From: Holosporales bacterium
Lineage (GTDB): Bacteria > Pseudomonadota > Alphaproteobacteria > BNTO01
DNA length: 5,585 nucleotides
Direction of reading: 5' to 3'
NCBI GenBank assembly: GCA_031273545.1
Contig: JAISRQ010000049.1
Coordinates: 1 to 5,585 of the forward strand
The notes under the pieces: generated by a model
Told to the model about the DNA's origin: nothing
Database searches by the model: none
What the model saw: the letters and a program-made list of their open reading frames with translations, nothing else
Made by a program: the position numbers and the translations under genes
Shown here: one piece after another, positions 1 to 5,211 of the stretch
Position numbering within the stretch: the stretch's first letter is position 1
Layout of the letters: every line of letters starts with the position of its first letter

Positions 1-2
1 AC

Positions 3-149
3 GGATATTTAAAAAGAACTATGTCTATTGAACATACGAGACACAGATCCGTCACGAACGCGTTCATTCATATATTTTCAACACTTGTGAGTTACCAATT
101 GTTGGAGGGAAAGCCTGAATTTACGCCACTTTCCGAGGAATTGGCGTAA
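3..149 (+). CDS. C-terminal end of an IS982-type transposase (partial, 5' end outside window)
   Basis: A plus-strand frame is open from the window edge to a TAA at 147-149 and gives 48 residues. It contains the run IEHTRHRSVTNAF followed by a hydrophobic stretch (IHIFSTLVSYQLL) and then EGKPEF. From memory, this pattern (IEH-[ST]-RHRS, a hydrophobic helix ending in AYQL/AYxF, then a KP motif) is how IS982-family DDE transposases end, so I read it as the last part of such a protein. The catalytic residues would lie to the left of the window. An ATG at 21 could start a 42-residue ORF, but the frame is open upstream and the match begins at once, so a tail is more likely. Whether the element is intact cannot be judged. 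IS982 elements are common in some alphaproteobacterial endosymbionts. The assignment rests on a short motif without a search. Confidence 0.6.
   Translation, partial: GYLKRTMSIEHTRHRSVTNAFIHIFSTLVSYQLLEGKPEFTPLSEELA
121..149. repeat. Inverted repeat at the end of the transposase frame
   Basis: TTACGCCA (121-128) and TGGCGTAA (142-149) form a perfect 8-bp stem. Inside the loop, TTCC (131-134) and GGAA (137-140) give a nested 4-bp pairing. The right arm contains the TAA stop of the transposase frame. No T-run follows on the plus strand, so it is not a standard intrinsic terminator. It could be a 3' stabilising hairpin, or a structure inside the right end of the insertion sequence, which should lie near here. 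The exact element boundary cannot be placed. Confidence 0.5.
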
Positions 150-409
150 TCCATTATTCGCGTTAATAGATGTTTGTTCGTCAAAAACTCCCTAAGCTTC
201 TGGGACGCTGGTATAAATCGCTTCATATCCACTCTCTGGAAAAAATCCCCCTTAATTGTGTCAGATATTTCTTGGTTTACACAGTAGGGGTATGCCGGCT
301 TCCCAAATGCTTACGAACTTGGAGGACAATACACTTACGATTATTCATATTCTCGCCCGCAATCTTTGGATATCCTGTATACATACGGTATCTAATCATT
401 TGGCATAAC
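150..409. other. Non-coding spacer between the transposase tail and the rpsI terminator
   Basis: I see no convincing gene here. A plus-strand frame opens at 170 and runs to 463, but it crosses the terminator (its lysine- and arginine-rich end is the A-run and stem) and overlaps the end of rpsI. It also has no clear ribosome site and resembles nothing I recognise. The spacer should contain the right boundary of the insertion element and holds one copy of the degenerate repeat at 331-372. Confidence 0.6.
331..372 (+). repeat. Degenerate direct repeat, copy 1
   Basis: This stretch aligns without gaps to 1605-1646. By hand count 34 of 42 positions are identical, including the blocks TTACGATTAT (335-344) and CGCAATCTTTGGATA versus TGCAATCTTTGGATA at the right end. 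It lies just beyond the terminator that ends the rplM-rpsI operon, in non-coding DNA. Copy 2 lies beyond the operon promoter, so the pair brackets the operon about 1.27 kb apart. Function unknown. Confidence 0.6.
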
Positions 410-438
410 AAAAAAAAGCGCGCCACAACAAGGCGCGC
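410..438 (-). terminator. Intrinsic terminator of the rplM-rpsI operon
   Basis: Read on the minus strand, the stem GCGCGCC (from 438 down) pairs perfectly with GGCGCGC (ending at 418) around the 7-base loop TTGTTGT. A run of eight T follows (410-417 on the plus strand is all A). It lies 22 bases past the rpsI stop codon and has all the parts of a strong Rho-independent terminator. The T-run lies only on the low-coordinate side, so it acts leftward, on transcripts coming out of rpsI. Confidence 0.93.
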
Positions 439-459
439 ATCCAAAATAATTGCCAGAAA

Positions 460-969
460 CTAACGCTTTGAAAACTGGAATCTTTTACGAGCCTTAGGTT
501 GCCCATATTTCTTTCTCTCAACGACACGGCTATCGCGAGTCAGGAACCCGCCCTGCTTCAACACCGTACGTAGCTCCGGCTCATAAAGCACCAATGCTCG
601 ACTTATTCCGTGCCGAATTGCTCCAGCCTGCCCAGACAAACCGCCGCCCTTCACTGTGCACCAGACGTCGTACACCCCAGCCCGGTTCGACACCTTAAAC
701 GGCTGATCGATCAACATCTGCAAAACAGGCCGCGCAAAATACGAAGTGCACTCACGCCCGTTTACGATGATCCTCCCCGAACCCAGCTTCAGCCACACGC
801 GCGCCACAGCATCCTTCCGCTTTCCAGTTGCATACGAACGCCGCCAAGCATCCAACACCTGAACATACTCTCGCGGTGCCGTCCCCGTAGAAACCGGCTG
901 TGGAGGAAGTGCTGGCCCTGCGTTGACCGCCGCCTTTAAATCGCCCAATCCTAATACATGATCCGCCAT
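460..969 (-). CDS. rpsI: 30S ribosomal protein S9
   Basis: This is ribosomal protein S9, a component of the small-subunit head; in the family, the C-terminal tail reaches the P-site tRNA. The protein has 169 residues. The S9 core begins around residue 45 with RSYATGKRKDAVARVWLK and continues with GSGRIIVNGRE, GGGLSGQAGAIRHGISRAL and the basic tail ending in RKRFQFSKR, all classic S9 signatures. The first ~44 residues are an Ala/Pro-rich extension typical of alphaproteobacterial S9 and absent from the shorter E. coli form. The ATG is preceded by a strong Shine-Dalgarno (GAGAGG) placed inside the end of rplM, and only two bases separate it from the rplM stop, so the two are co-transcribed and probably translationally coupled. 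A strong terminator follows. GC is high, about 57%, compared with about 40% in much of the window. Confidence 0.97.
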   Translation of the reverse strand: MADHVLGLGDLKAAVNAGPALPPQPVSTGTAPREYVQVLDAWRRSYATGKRKDAVARVWLKLGSGRIIVNGRECTSYFARPVLQMLIDQPFKVSNRAGVYDVWCTVKGGGLSGQAGAIRHGISRALVLYEPELRTVLKQGGFLTRDSRVVERKKYGQPKARKRFQFSKR

Positions 970-971
970 AG

Positions 972-1448
972 CTAACCTCTCTTTTGGTTCTTTGAATTCT
1001 TTGCGGCGAAATCGAGCACTTCCGGCTGCTGAGCAGAGTGAGGATGTTCTCCCCCTGCGTAGACGTGAAGCTTCCTCAGGACTTGTTGCCCTAAAGGCCC
1101 ATCCGGGATCATACGCTCAACCGCCTTACGGATTACCCGATCAGGGAACCGCCCGTCTAGGATCTTTCCCGCTGTAGTCTCTTTGAGCCCCCCTGGATAA
1201 CCGGAGTGGCGGTAATAGACTTTGTCTTTTAATTTATTTCCACTAAGAAATATTTTTTCTGCATTTATAATGACAACATGATCTCCGCAATCGTTGTGCG
1301 GTGTGAATACTGCCTTATTTTTGCCTCTTAAAATATTTGCAACTGCGCTTGCTAACCTTCCTAGCACAAGGTTTTCAGCATTGATCAAAAACCAACGCCT
1401 ATCTCCCTCTGAAACCTTGCACGAGGGGGTATATGTGTTTACTGACAT
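972..1448 (-). CDS. rplM: 50S ribosomal protein L13
   Basis: This is ribosomal protein L13, an early-assembling large-subunit protein. With the start at 1448 it has 158 residues. Visible family features are RRWFLINAENLVLGRLAS (about 17-34), the conserved HNDCGDHVVIINAEKI block (about 51-66), YYRHSGYPGGLK (about 78-89) and the signature AVERMIPDGPLG (about 109-120). The frame stays open to a TTG at 1508 and has an ATG at 1472. The TTG coincides with the -35 box of the operon promoter and the ATG at 1472 falls right at the predicted transcript 5' end, so neither is a good start. The ATG at 1448 has a GAG a few bases upstream and gives the usual N-terminus. It is the first gene of the standard rplM-rpsI pair. 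Base composition changes abruptly within the gene: GC-rich below about 1215 and AT-rich above. Confidence 0.95.
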   Translation of the reverse strand: MSVNTYTPSCKVSEGDRRWFLINAENLVLGRLASAVANILRGKNKAVFTPHNDCGDHVVIINAEKIFLSGNKLKDKVYYRHSGYPGGLKETTAGKILDGRFPDRVIRKAVERMIPDGPLGQQVLRKLHVYAGGEHPHSAQQPEVLDFAAKNSKNQKRG

Positions 1449-1479
1449 ACGTAACTCTATCGCTATTCCCATGCATGTA

Positions 1480-1508
1480 ATTATGCTGTTTTTTTTACTT
1501 TTACGCAA
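1480..1508 (-). promoter_or_regulatory. Promoter of the rplM-rpsI operon
   Basis: On the minus strand, TTGCGT (1503-1508) and CATAAT (1480-1485) are separated by exactly 17 bases, which are A-rich. This matches the sigma-70 type consensus at 4/6 and 5/6 positions. Transcription would begin near 1473 and give a leader of about 25 bases before the rplM ATG at 1448. The position also argues against the longer rplM reading frame. Confidence 0.72.
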
Positions 1509-1604
1509 GTCGATTCATTTCCTATTCAATGCCTACGCACAAAGAATTTTCCTAATAGATTAGATCGGGGAGTAACGGAAATAGCGTTTTGCCTTACTTT
1601 ACAA

Positions 1605-1646
1605 ACATTTACGATTATCCAGTTTCTGAGCTGCAATCTTTGGATA
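1605..1646 (+). repeat. Degenerate direct repeat, copy 2, ending in a small hairpin
   Basis: This is the ungapped partner of 331-372 (34 of 42 identical by hand count). Its right end is also the left arm of a 7-bp inverted repeat: AATCTTT (1635-1641) pairs with AAAGATT (1650-1656) across an 8-base loop. Copy 1 lacks the matching right arm, so the hairpin belongs to this copy only. It lies in non-coding DNA upstream of both divergent genes. Confidence 0.6.
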
Positions 1647-1788
1647 CTTAAAGATTCTATCACATAAAAATGTTGGATTTTTTCGCATTCTTATAAATCC
1701 AGCTAATATTTATCATATGTTGAAAGTATCTATGTGTTATCCTTCCTAAAGGGAATGGGTATGAGGACAGTATTGGAGTTCACAGGGT

Positions 1789-2523
1789 ATGTTAGTTTAT
1801 CAACTTTTAGCAGAAAGATTTTGTCATGACATCTCATCGCCAATAAACGCCTTAGGTCTGACACTTGAGATGCTGTCATCTGACAAATCTGCCTATCATT
1901 TGGCCCAACTAAGTTACCTATCCACAGTGAATTTGCTTGGTTTGTATCGTGTTTTGTTCGCATGTAAGCCACAATCAGATGCGGTAGAAAAGTCAACGTC
2001 TATTATACGGAATATTTGTACTCAGAAAGATGTACGTTGTTCCATAAACATCAAGCGTTTTTCAGAAGAAATCCCGTCCCCTGTTCATGATATTATAGAA
2101 GAGCAGAGCGATAACAATCAAGTAGAAGGGGCAAAGAACTTGGCTCATCTGAGTCGCGCAAACGTATACGACTTTGAGACAGATATAGGCAAGGCGCTTG
2201 TTTGCATCCTTTACTTGTGCCTACCATATACTGCTCCGGGGGACTCTGTCGAAATAAAGCAAAGCTCTACGTTTTGTTATGAAATGACGTGTCACACATC
2301 AAAGAATCCACGCGTAAGAGAATCCTTAGCGGCAGCACCAGAAGAAAAAGATTTGTCTCAAAAATCCTCAAATGATGTGGTTCCAGTTCTGTTAAAGCTA
2401 CTATTAAGTAAGTGGCAATTAAGCGTTGATATAAACGGCTCGCAATCTTCCACAAATTCTGAAACCGGTAATTCGACAAAAACCGTGACTATTGTAAAAC
2501 TTAACAGAATGCAACCCTGGTAG
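1789..2523 (+). CDS. chpT: Histidine phosphotransferase, ChpT-like
   Basis: This is probably ChpT, the alphaproteobacterial phosphotransferase that takes phosphate from the hybrid kinase CckA and passes it to CtrA and CpdR in cell-cycle control. The protein has 244 residues. Near the N-terminus LLAERFCHDISSPINALGLTLEML matches the ChpT dimerisation helix, with His13 as the likely phospho-acceptor (HD-x-x-SP). The second helix (about 37-60, HLAQLSYLS to YRVLFACK) completes the hairpin. A degenerate ATPase-like domain follows: IGKALVCILYLCLPYTAPGDSVEI (about 133-156) is its 'GK-hydrophobic-G' segment, and VVPVLLKLLLSKW (about 197-209) is a late helix. Residues about 91-126 form a polar, acidic insertion not usual in the family. 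The ATG at 1789 follows GGAG by ten bases, and an in-frame stop at 1762 limits earlier starts. A hairpin overlaps the stop codon. The fold assignment is fairly firm; the pathway role is from the family. Confidence 0.8.
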   Translation: MLVYQLLAERFCHDISSPINALGLTLEMLSSDKSAYHLAQLSYLSTVNLLGLYRVLFACKPQSDAVEKSTSIIRNICTQKDVRCSINIKRFSEEIPSPVHDIIEEQSDNNQVEGAKNLAHLSRANVYDFETDIGKALVCILYLCLPYTAPGDSVEIKQSSTFCYEMTCHTSKNPRVRESLAAAPEEKDLSQKSSNDVVPVLLKLLLSKWQLSVDINGSQSSTNSETGNSTKTVTIVKLNRMQPW

Positions 2524-2539
2524 CACAAACATACCAGGG
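2515..2539 (+). terminator. Hairpin overlapping the chpT stop (possible weak terminator)
   Basis: CCCTGGTA (2515-2522) and TACCAGGG (2532-2539) form a perfect 8-bp stem with a 9-base loop. The left arm contains the last codon and the first two bases of the TAG stop. No T-run follows, so it is at best a weak or Rho-assisted terminator, or a 3' end stabiliser. It is the only obvious structure at the end of the gene. Confidence 0.45.
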
Positions 2540-2724
2540 ATCTGATTGCCACATCTTGTTCACTTATCACCGTGTTTGTACAACGTTTATGTCTACATCC
2601 CAAAAGATTACAGACCCTTGCGAACAGATGCTTACAATTCTTCAGTTTATGGTAAGCAACCCTTGAGACACCCCAGTTTATTTTACGCGACGTTTATTGA
2701 ACCTCAAGCGACAACACAGATCCG

Positions 2725-3378
2725 CTAATGATACGACATGGAATCCCTCATAAAAGAGTCAAGTTCCATCAAGTGCGTAATCAGGGTTGATTGCGCAGCA
2801 TAATGTTCCCTCTCTAAGAGCGCTTGCTTTTCATGAGCATCGAATGGACAAATCGTCATCAACATCGTAATTAATTTTTCGTTTGACATTTCCATTAATT
2901 CGTCCAGATTTGTGCCTATTTTCATTCTTTCAAAGTAAACTTTCAGCGCATGTATCAACCGCTCGCGGTCGCATGAAAAGTCTGCCTCTTGCACAATGTC
3001 TGCCTGATATTTATCGTACGAGACGCTGGCTCTCCTGCTTAGTCCTTCAGAGGGAAGCTCGTGCGTTATTTCAAAGCGGCAAATTCCACGAATAGAATAC
3101 ATCAAGTGACCTTCCTCGTCTCCGCGAACATCAAACACGCGCCCAACACACCCACAGCGAAAAACGTCGTCTTCAGGTGAATCTGACTCACCTCTAAATT
3201 GGACTACGCCAACGTAATTATCGCCTTGTACTGCATCTGTTATTGAAGATAAATGAGAAAAATCCGTAACCGGAAGTCTCAATTCTGAGCGAGGAACTAA
3301 GATCACACCACGCAAGGGAAGGAGTGTTAACACTTTTGGTAATTGTTCATTTTCGATACCTAACGAATCAAAAAGCAT
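2725..3378 (-). CDS. LON substrate-binding domain protein (Lon N-domain-like, no protease domain)
   Basis: This 217-residue protein resembles the N-terminal substrate-binding domain of Lon protease standing alone (the COG2802-type family). It begins with VLTLLPLRGVILVPRSELRLPV (about 16-37), the hallmark PL-x-G-x-x-L-x-P-x-x-x-L-x-L segment. VGVVQF (about 56-61), CGCVGRVFDV (about 75-84) and the conserved RGICRFEI (about 96-103) follow. The C-terminal helical part has ELMEMSNEKLITMLMTICPFDAHEKQALLE (about 160-189), matching the 'L-x-x-x-CPF-x-x-x-EKQALLE' pattern of these proteins. There is no ATPase or Ser-Lys protease domain, and the length is normal for the short family, so it is complete. 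Its role is unclear even in well-studied bacteria; peptide binding is presumed. It is a single-gene unit converging with chpT. The ATG at 3378 has only a weak AGG upstream. I see no clear promoter or terminator. Confidence 0.88.
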   Translation of the reverse strand: MLFDSLGIENEQLPKVLTLLPLRGVILVPRSELRLPVTDFSHLSSITDAVQGDNYVGVVQFRGESDSPEDDVFRCGCVGRVFDVRGDEEGHLMYSIRGICRFEITHELPSEGLSRRASVSYDKYQADIVQEADFSCDRERLIHALKVYFERMKIGTNLDELMEMSNEKLITMLMTICPFDAHEKQALLEREHYAAQSTLITHLMELDSFMRDSMSYH

Positions 3379-3660
3379 ATAGTTTGCCTAAATGACCACA
3401 ACTGACGCAGTCTCGCACAAAAACAAACATATTGCAAATCGAATCTCCATTTTTCTTATTGATTTTGTTACATCTTATAGGGAATGAATAGCTTGGATAA
3501 AAAAGCCAAGAGTCACAAATGTCATGATACTAAAAAGCTCGAATTCATTGCACATTGTCATCGTTAATAACGAGAACATGCTCCACTCATCGTGTTGCCC
3601 CCCCCTTGTCTCACATTTACGGGGACCTTGGTATAAAAAACGATCACTCACTTTTCCCCT
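3379..3660. other. Spacer between the LON-domain gene and tRNA-Leu
   Basis: This spacer is AT-rich and non-coding as far as I can see. The only frames are short and cross the tRNA. It holds a run of eight C (3598-3605), a small hairpin CTTGG/CCAAG (3492-3496 with 3506-3510), and a T6 run on the minus strand (3635-3640) downstream of the tRNA that lacks a convincing stem. The promoter of the LON-domain gene must be in this region, but no good -35/-10 pair stands out. Confidence 0.5.
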
Positions 3661-3745
3661 TGGTGCGGTCGAGAAGATTTGAACTTCCAAGGATCGCTCC
3701 ACAGCGACCTCAACGCTGCGCGTCTACCAATTTCGCCACGACCGC
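3661..3745 (-). tRNA. tRNA-Leu (anticodon GAG), CCA encoded
   Basis: Read on the minus strand from 3745, GCGGTCG pairs with CGACCGC to form a perfect 7-bp acceptor stem. It is followed by discriminator A and an encoded CCA (3661-3663). The D arm is GCG...CGC with the loop AAATTGGTAGA. The anticodon stem CAGCG/CGCTG holds the loop TTGAGGT, giving anticodon GAG (3709-3711), which reads leucine CUC/CUU. A long variable arm (GGA-GCGA-TCC) makes it a type II tRNA, as expected for leucine. The T arm GGAAG-TTCAAAT-CTTCT closes with one G-U pair. Total length is 85 with CCA. All parts fit a functional gene. It follows the ferredoxin--NADP+ reductase gene on the same strand but has its own promoter. 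Confidence 0.96.
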
Positions 3746-3754
3746 ACACAATTC

Positions 3755-3783
3755 AGAGTAACGATAAATTCGCCAAAAGGCAA
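3755..3783 (-). promoter_or_regulatory. Putative promoter of tRNA-Leu
   Basis: On the minus strand TTGCCT (3778-3783) and TACTCT (3755-3760) are spaced by 17 bases and end nine bases before the mature tRNA 5' end at 3745. The -35 matches at 4/6 and the -10 at only 3/6, but the spacing and position are right. It occupies the 42-bp gap after the reductase stop codon. Confidence 0.45.
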
Positions 3784-3787
3784 TACG

Positions 3788-4981
3788 TTAACGGTCAGAA
3801 AATTTATTGTTAGACTTGATCATATGAGCTACAGCAAGAGCGTCCGCAAATCCTGGAACCACCATATACACATTACTCTCTCGCGAAATTGCATCGCCAA
3901 TCGCAAAAATCCCGGGAATGCTCGTCTCACATGTTGACGGGTTCACCACAATCTTTCCGCGCTTTGTCTCCAATCCCCAGTTGCTGCATGAAGACACAGA
4001 TAGCCCAAAAAACACAAGAAGGTCATCCGCGTCAATATCAATGTCGTCCGCGGGAACTTTTTCGTTGGTTGATGCAACTTTTACGGAGCGCAGAATGCCG
4101 TCCGTTCCTGTAAGTTCTTTTACGCAGCGGTCACGGTATATCGTGATTTTGCCAGCGTTTTCGTATTCCTTTAGGTTAGCTTCGTTTTTGGCTCTGAAGG
4201 ATGACCTTCTGTGCACGATTGATACGGATGCAGCAATGGGCAGCAGTTCCATTGCCCAGTCGACAGCAGCATCCCCTCCGCCTGTTATTACGACTTTTTT
4301 CCCTGCAAACCTTTGAGGATCCTTTACACAATAGTGAATGTGTGCACTTTCAAATTCATCTAAATTTTCGATTGTGGGCTTGTTGGGTTGGAAACGACCG
4401 CCACCAGTAGCAATGATTACGTTGTGCGCGAAATAATTGCCTTGCGCAGTTAAGATGTTGAATAACCTCTCTTGTTGAACATTTTGTGGGTTGTTGTTTT
4501 GTGCAACGCTTGCTTCGCTGTTATTTTGTGAAGCAGTATTAACGTGTGGTGTTATTGTTTTATTGTCATTAATTTGCTGATGCAAAGTAATATTGTCCGG
4601 TGTTTGACACGGAACAATATCCTCTACAAACGTATCTAATAATACAGTAGGAGAATACGCTTGTGCTTGAGAGTATAGCGAGTCAATTAATTCTTGTGCT
4701 GTAATGTTCACGATCCCAGGGATTCCGTACAATGGCTTATGTGGATACAGCGCAGTGCATTGCCCGCCAACGCAGCTGCATGCATCTAGAAGCAGGATTC
4801 CTCCTTGTGGCAGGGACGAAGAAGGCGAGGGAAGCGAAGGCGGAGAAGAGGACAACGATTGTGACGTGGAAGATAGCGACGACAGCAATGGCAACCCAAG
4901 CATTCCGCACGCAGAAACAGCATACAGTCCCGCTGGGCCAGCTCCAACAATAGCAATCGAATACGTTTTTTGTTCGTTCAT
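3788..4981 (-). CDS. Ferredoxin--NADP+ reductase, thioredoxin-reductase-like, with low-complexity insertions
   Basis: This is a flavoprotein that likely exchanges electrons between NADPH and ferredoxin. With the start at 4981 it has 397 residues, against about 330-350 for the family. The FAD motif is VGAGPAGLYA (12-21), then GGQCTALYPHKPLYGIPG (72-89), a second Rossmann motif VVITGGGDAAVDWA (230-243) with HRRSSFRAK shortly after, IPGIFAIGDA (355-364) and a C-terminal VVPGFADALAVAHMI. The redox CxxC of true thioredoxin reductases is absent before the second motif (HYCVKDPQRF stands there), which supports the reductase call. Extra length comes from a Ser/Pro-rich insertion (about 33-60) and an Asn/Gln-rich one (about 127-172). 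The frame continues upstream to an ATG at 5098, but that 39-residue part is unlike the family, crosses a likely promoter and precedes the natural MNEQKTYSIAIVGAG start, which has GGGG upstream. Confidence 0.88.
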   Translation of the reverse strand: MNEQKTYSIAIVGAGPAGLYAVSACGMLGLPLLSSLSSTSQSLSSSPPSLPSPSSSLPQGGILLLDACSCVGGQCTALYPHKPLYGIPGIVNITAQELIDSLYSQAQAYSPTVLLDTFVEDIVPCQTPDNITLHQQINDNKTITPHVNTASQNNSEASVAQNNNPQNVQQERLFNILTAQGNYFAHNVIIATGGGRFQPNKPTIENLDEFESAHIHYCVKDPQRFAGKKVVITGGGDAAVDWAMELLPIAASVSIVHRRSSFRAKNEANLKEYENAGKITIYRDRCVKELTGTDGILRSVKVASTNEKVPADDIDIDADDLLVFFGLSVSSCSNWGLETKRGKIVVNPSTCETSIPGIFAIGDAISRESNVYMVVPGFADALAVAHMIKSNNKFSDR

Positions 4982-5042
4982 TATTACACCCCACAAAATG
5001 GCAAAACACTGAGAAAATTCCAAGCTCCAGTCACTGCATATC

Positions 5043-5070
5043 ACTATATCGTGTAAAGTGCAACGGTCAG
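5043..5070 (-). promoter_or_regulatory. Putative promoter of the ferredoxin--NADP+ reductase gene
   Basis: On the minus strand CTGACC (5065-5070, 4/6) and TATAGT (5043-5048, 5/6) are spaced by 16 bases and would give a leader of about 55 bases before the ATG at 4981. An overlapping alternative, TTGCAC with TATGCA at 17-base spacing, uses much of the same stretch. Either way a promoter here would place the longer reading frame's first codons upstream of the transcript start. Confidence 0.4.
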
Positions 5071-5157
5071 TGTCATACGTGCCAGAATATACACACATAT
5101 AATTGAAGCAAGTAGATTCATTGATAAAAAAGATATCTCAAGTAAATTCACGAAATA

Positions 5158-5185
5158 TTAACTCTTTTCTGTCACTATTAATAAT
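5158..5185 (+). promoter_or_regulatory. Putative promoter of the exported-protein gene
   Basis: TTAACT (5158-5163, 4/6) and AATAAT (5180-5185, 5/6) are separated by 16 bases and lie about 27 bases before the ATG at 5212. The surroundings are very AT-rich, so a chance match is quite possible. Confidence 0.35.
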
Positions 5186-5211
5186 GGAACTGTGTTTTTT
5201 ATAGAGAGATT

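Larger units (their letters stand above)
1449..1788. other. Divergent intergenic region between rplM and the chpT-like gene
   Basis: This 340-bp AT-rich spacer separates two divergent genes. It contains the rplM promoter (1480-1508), copy 2 of the degenerate repeat (1605-1646) and a small AT-rich hairpin (1635-1656). For the plus-strand gene I find only weak promoter candidates, for example TTCGCA at 1682 with TAATAT at 1704, 4/6 each, and I do not call one. A GGAG at 1775-1778 serves as a plausible ribosome site for the start at 1789. No CtrA-type TTAA-N7-TTAA pair was evident by eye. Confidence 0.6.

Noticed and set aside
170..463. 97-residue plus-strand frame
   Set aside because: It crosses the rpsI terminator and the repeat, overlaps the rpsI end, has no clear ribosome site and resembles no protein; its basic end is just the A-run and stem of the terminator.
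1682..1709. Possible chpT promoter TTCGCA with TAATAT
   Set aside because: Only 4/6 matches for each box in AT-rich DNA where such pairs are frequent.
2546..2728. 60-residue plus-strand frame between chpT and the LON-domain gene
   Set aside because: No ribosome site, no recognisable sequence, and it ends inside the convergent gene; the 201-bp spacer is better read as non-coding.
3492..3510. Small CTTGG/CCAAG hairpin in the spacer
   Set aside because: Only 5 bp with a 9-base loop in AT-rich DNA and no T-run in a useful position; likely chance.
4704..5012. 102-residue plus-strand frame with an acidic Glu/Asp-rich stretch
   Set aside because: It is the antisense of the Ser/Pro-rich insertion of the reductase; the acidic run follows from the purine-rich complement.
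4982..5098. N-terminal extension of 39 residues for the reductase
   Set aside because: Unlike the family, lies across a likely promoter, and the ATG at 4981 gives the normal start directly before the FAD motif.
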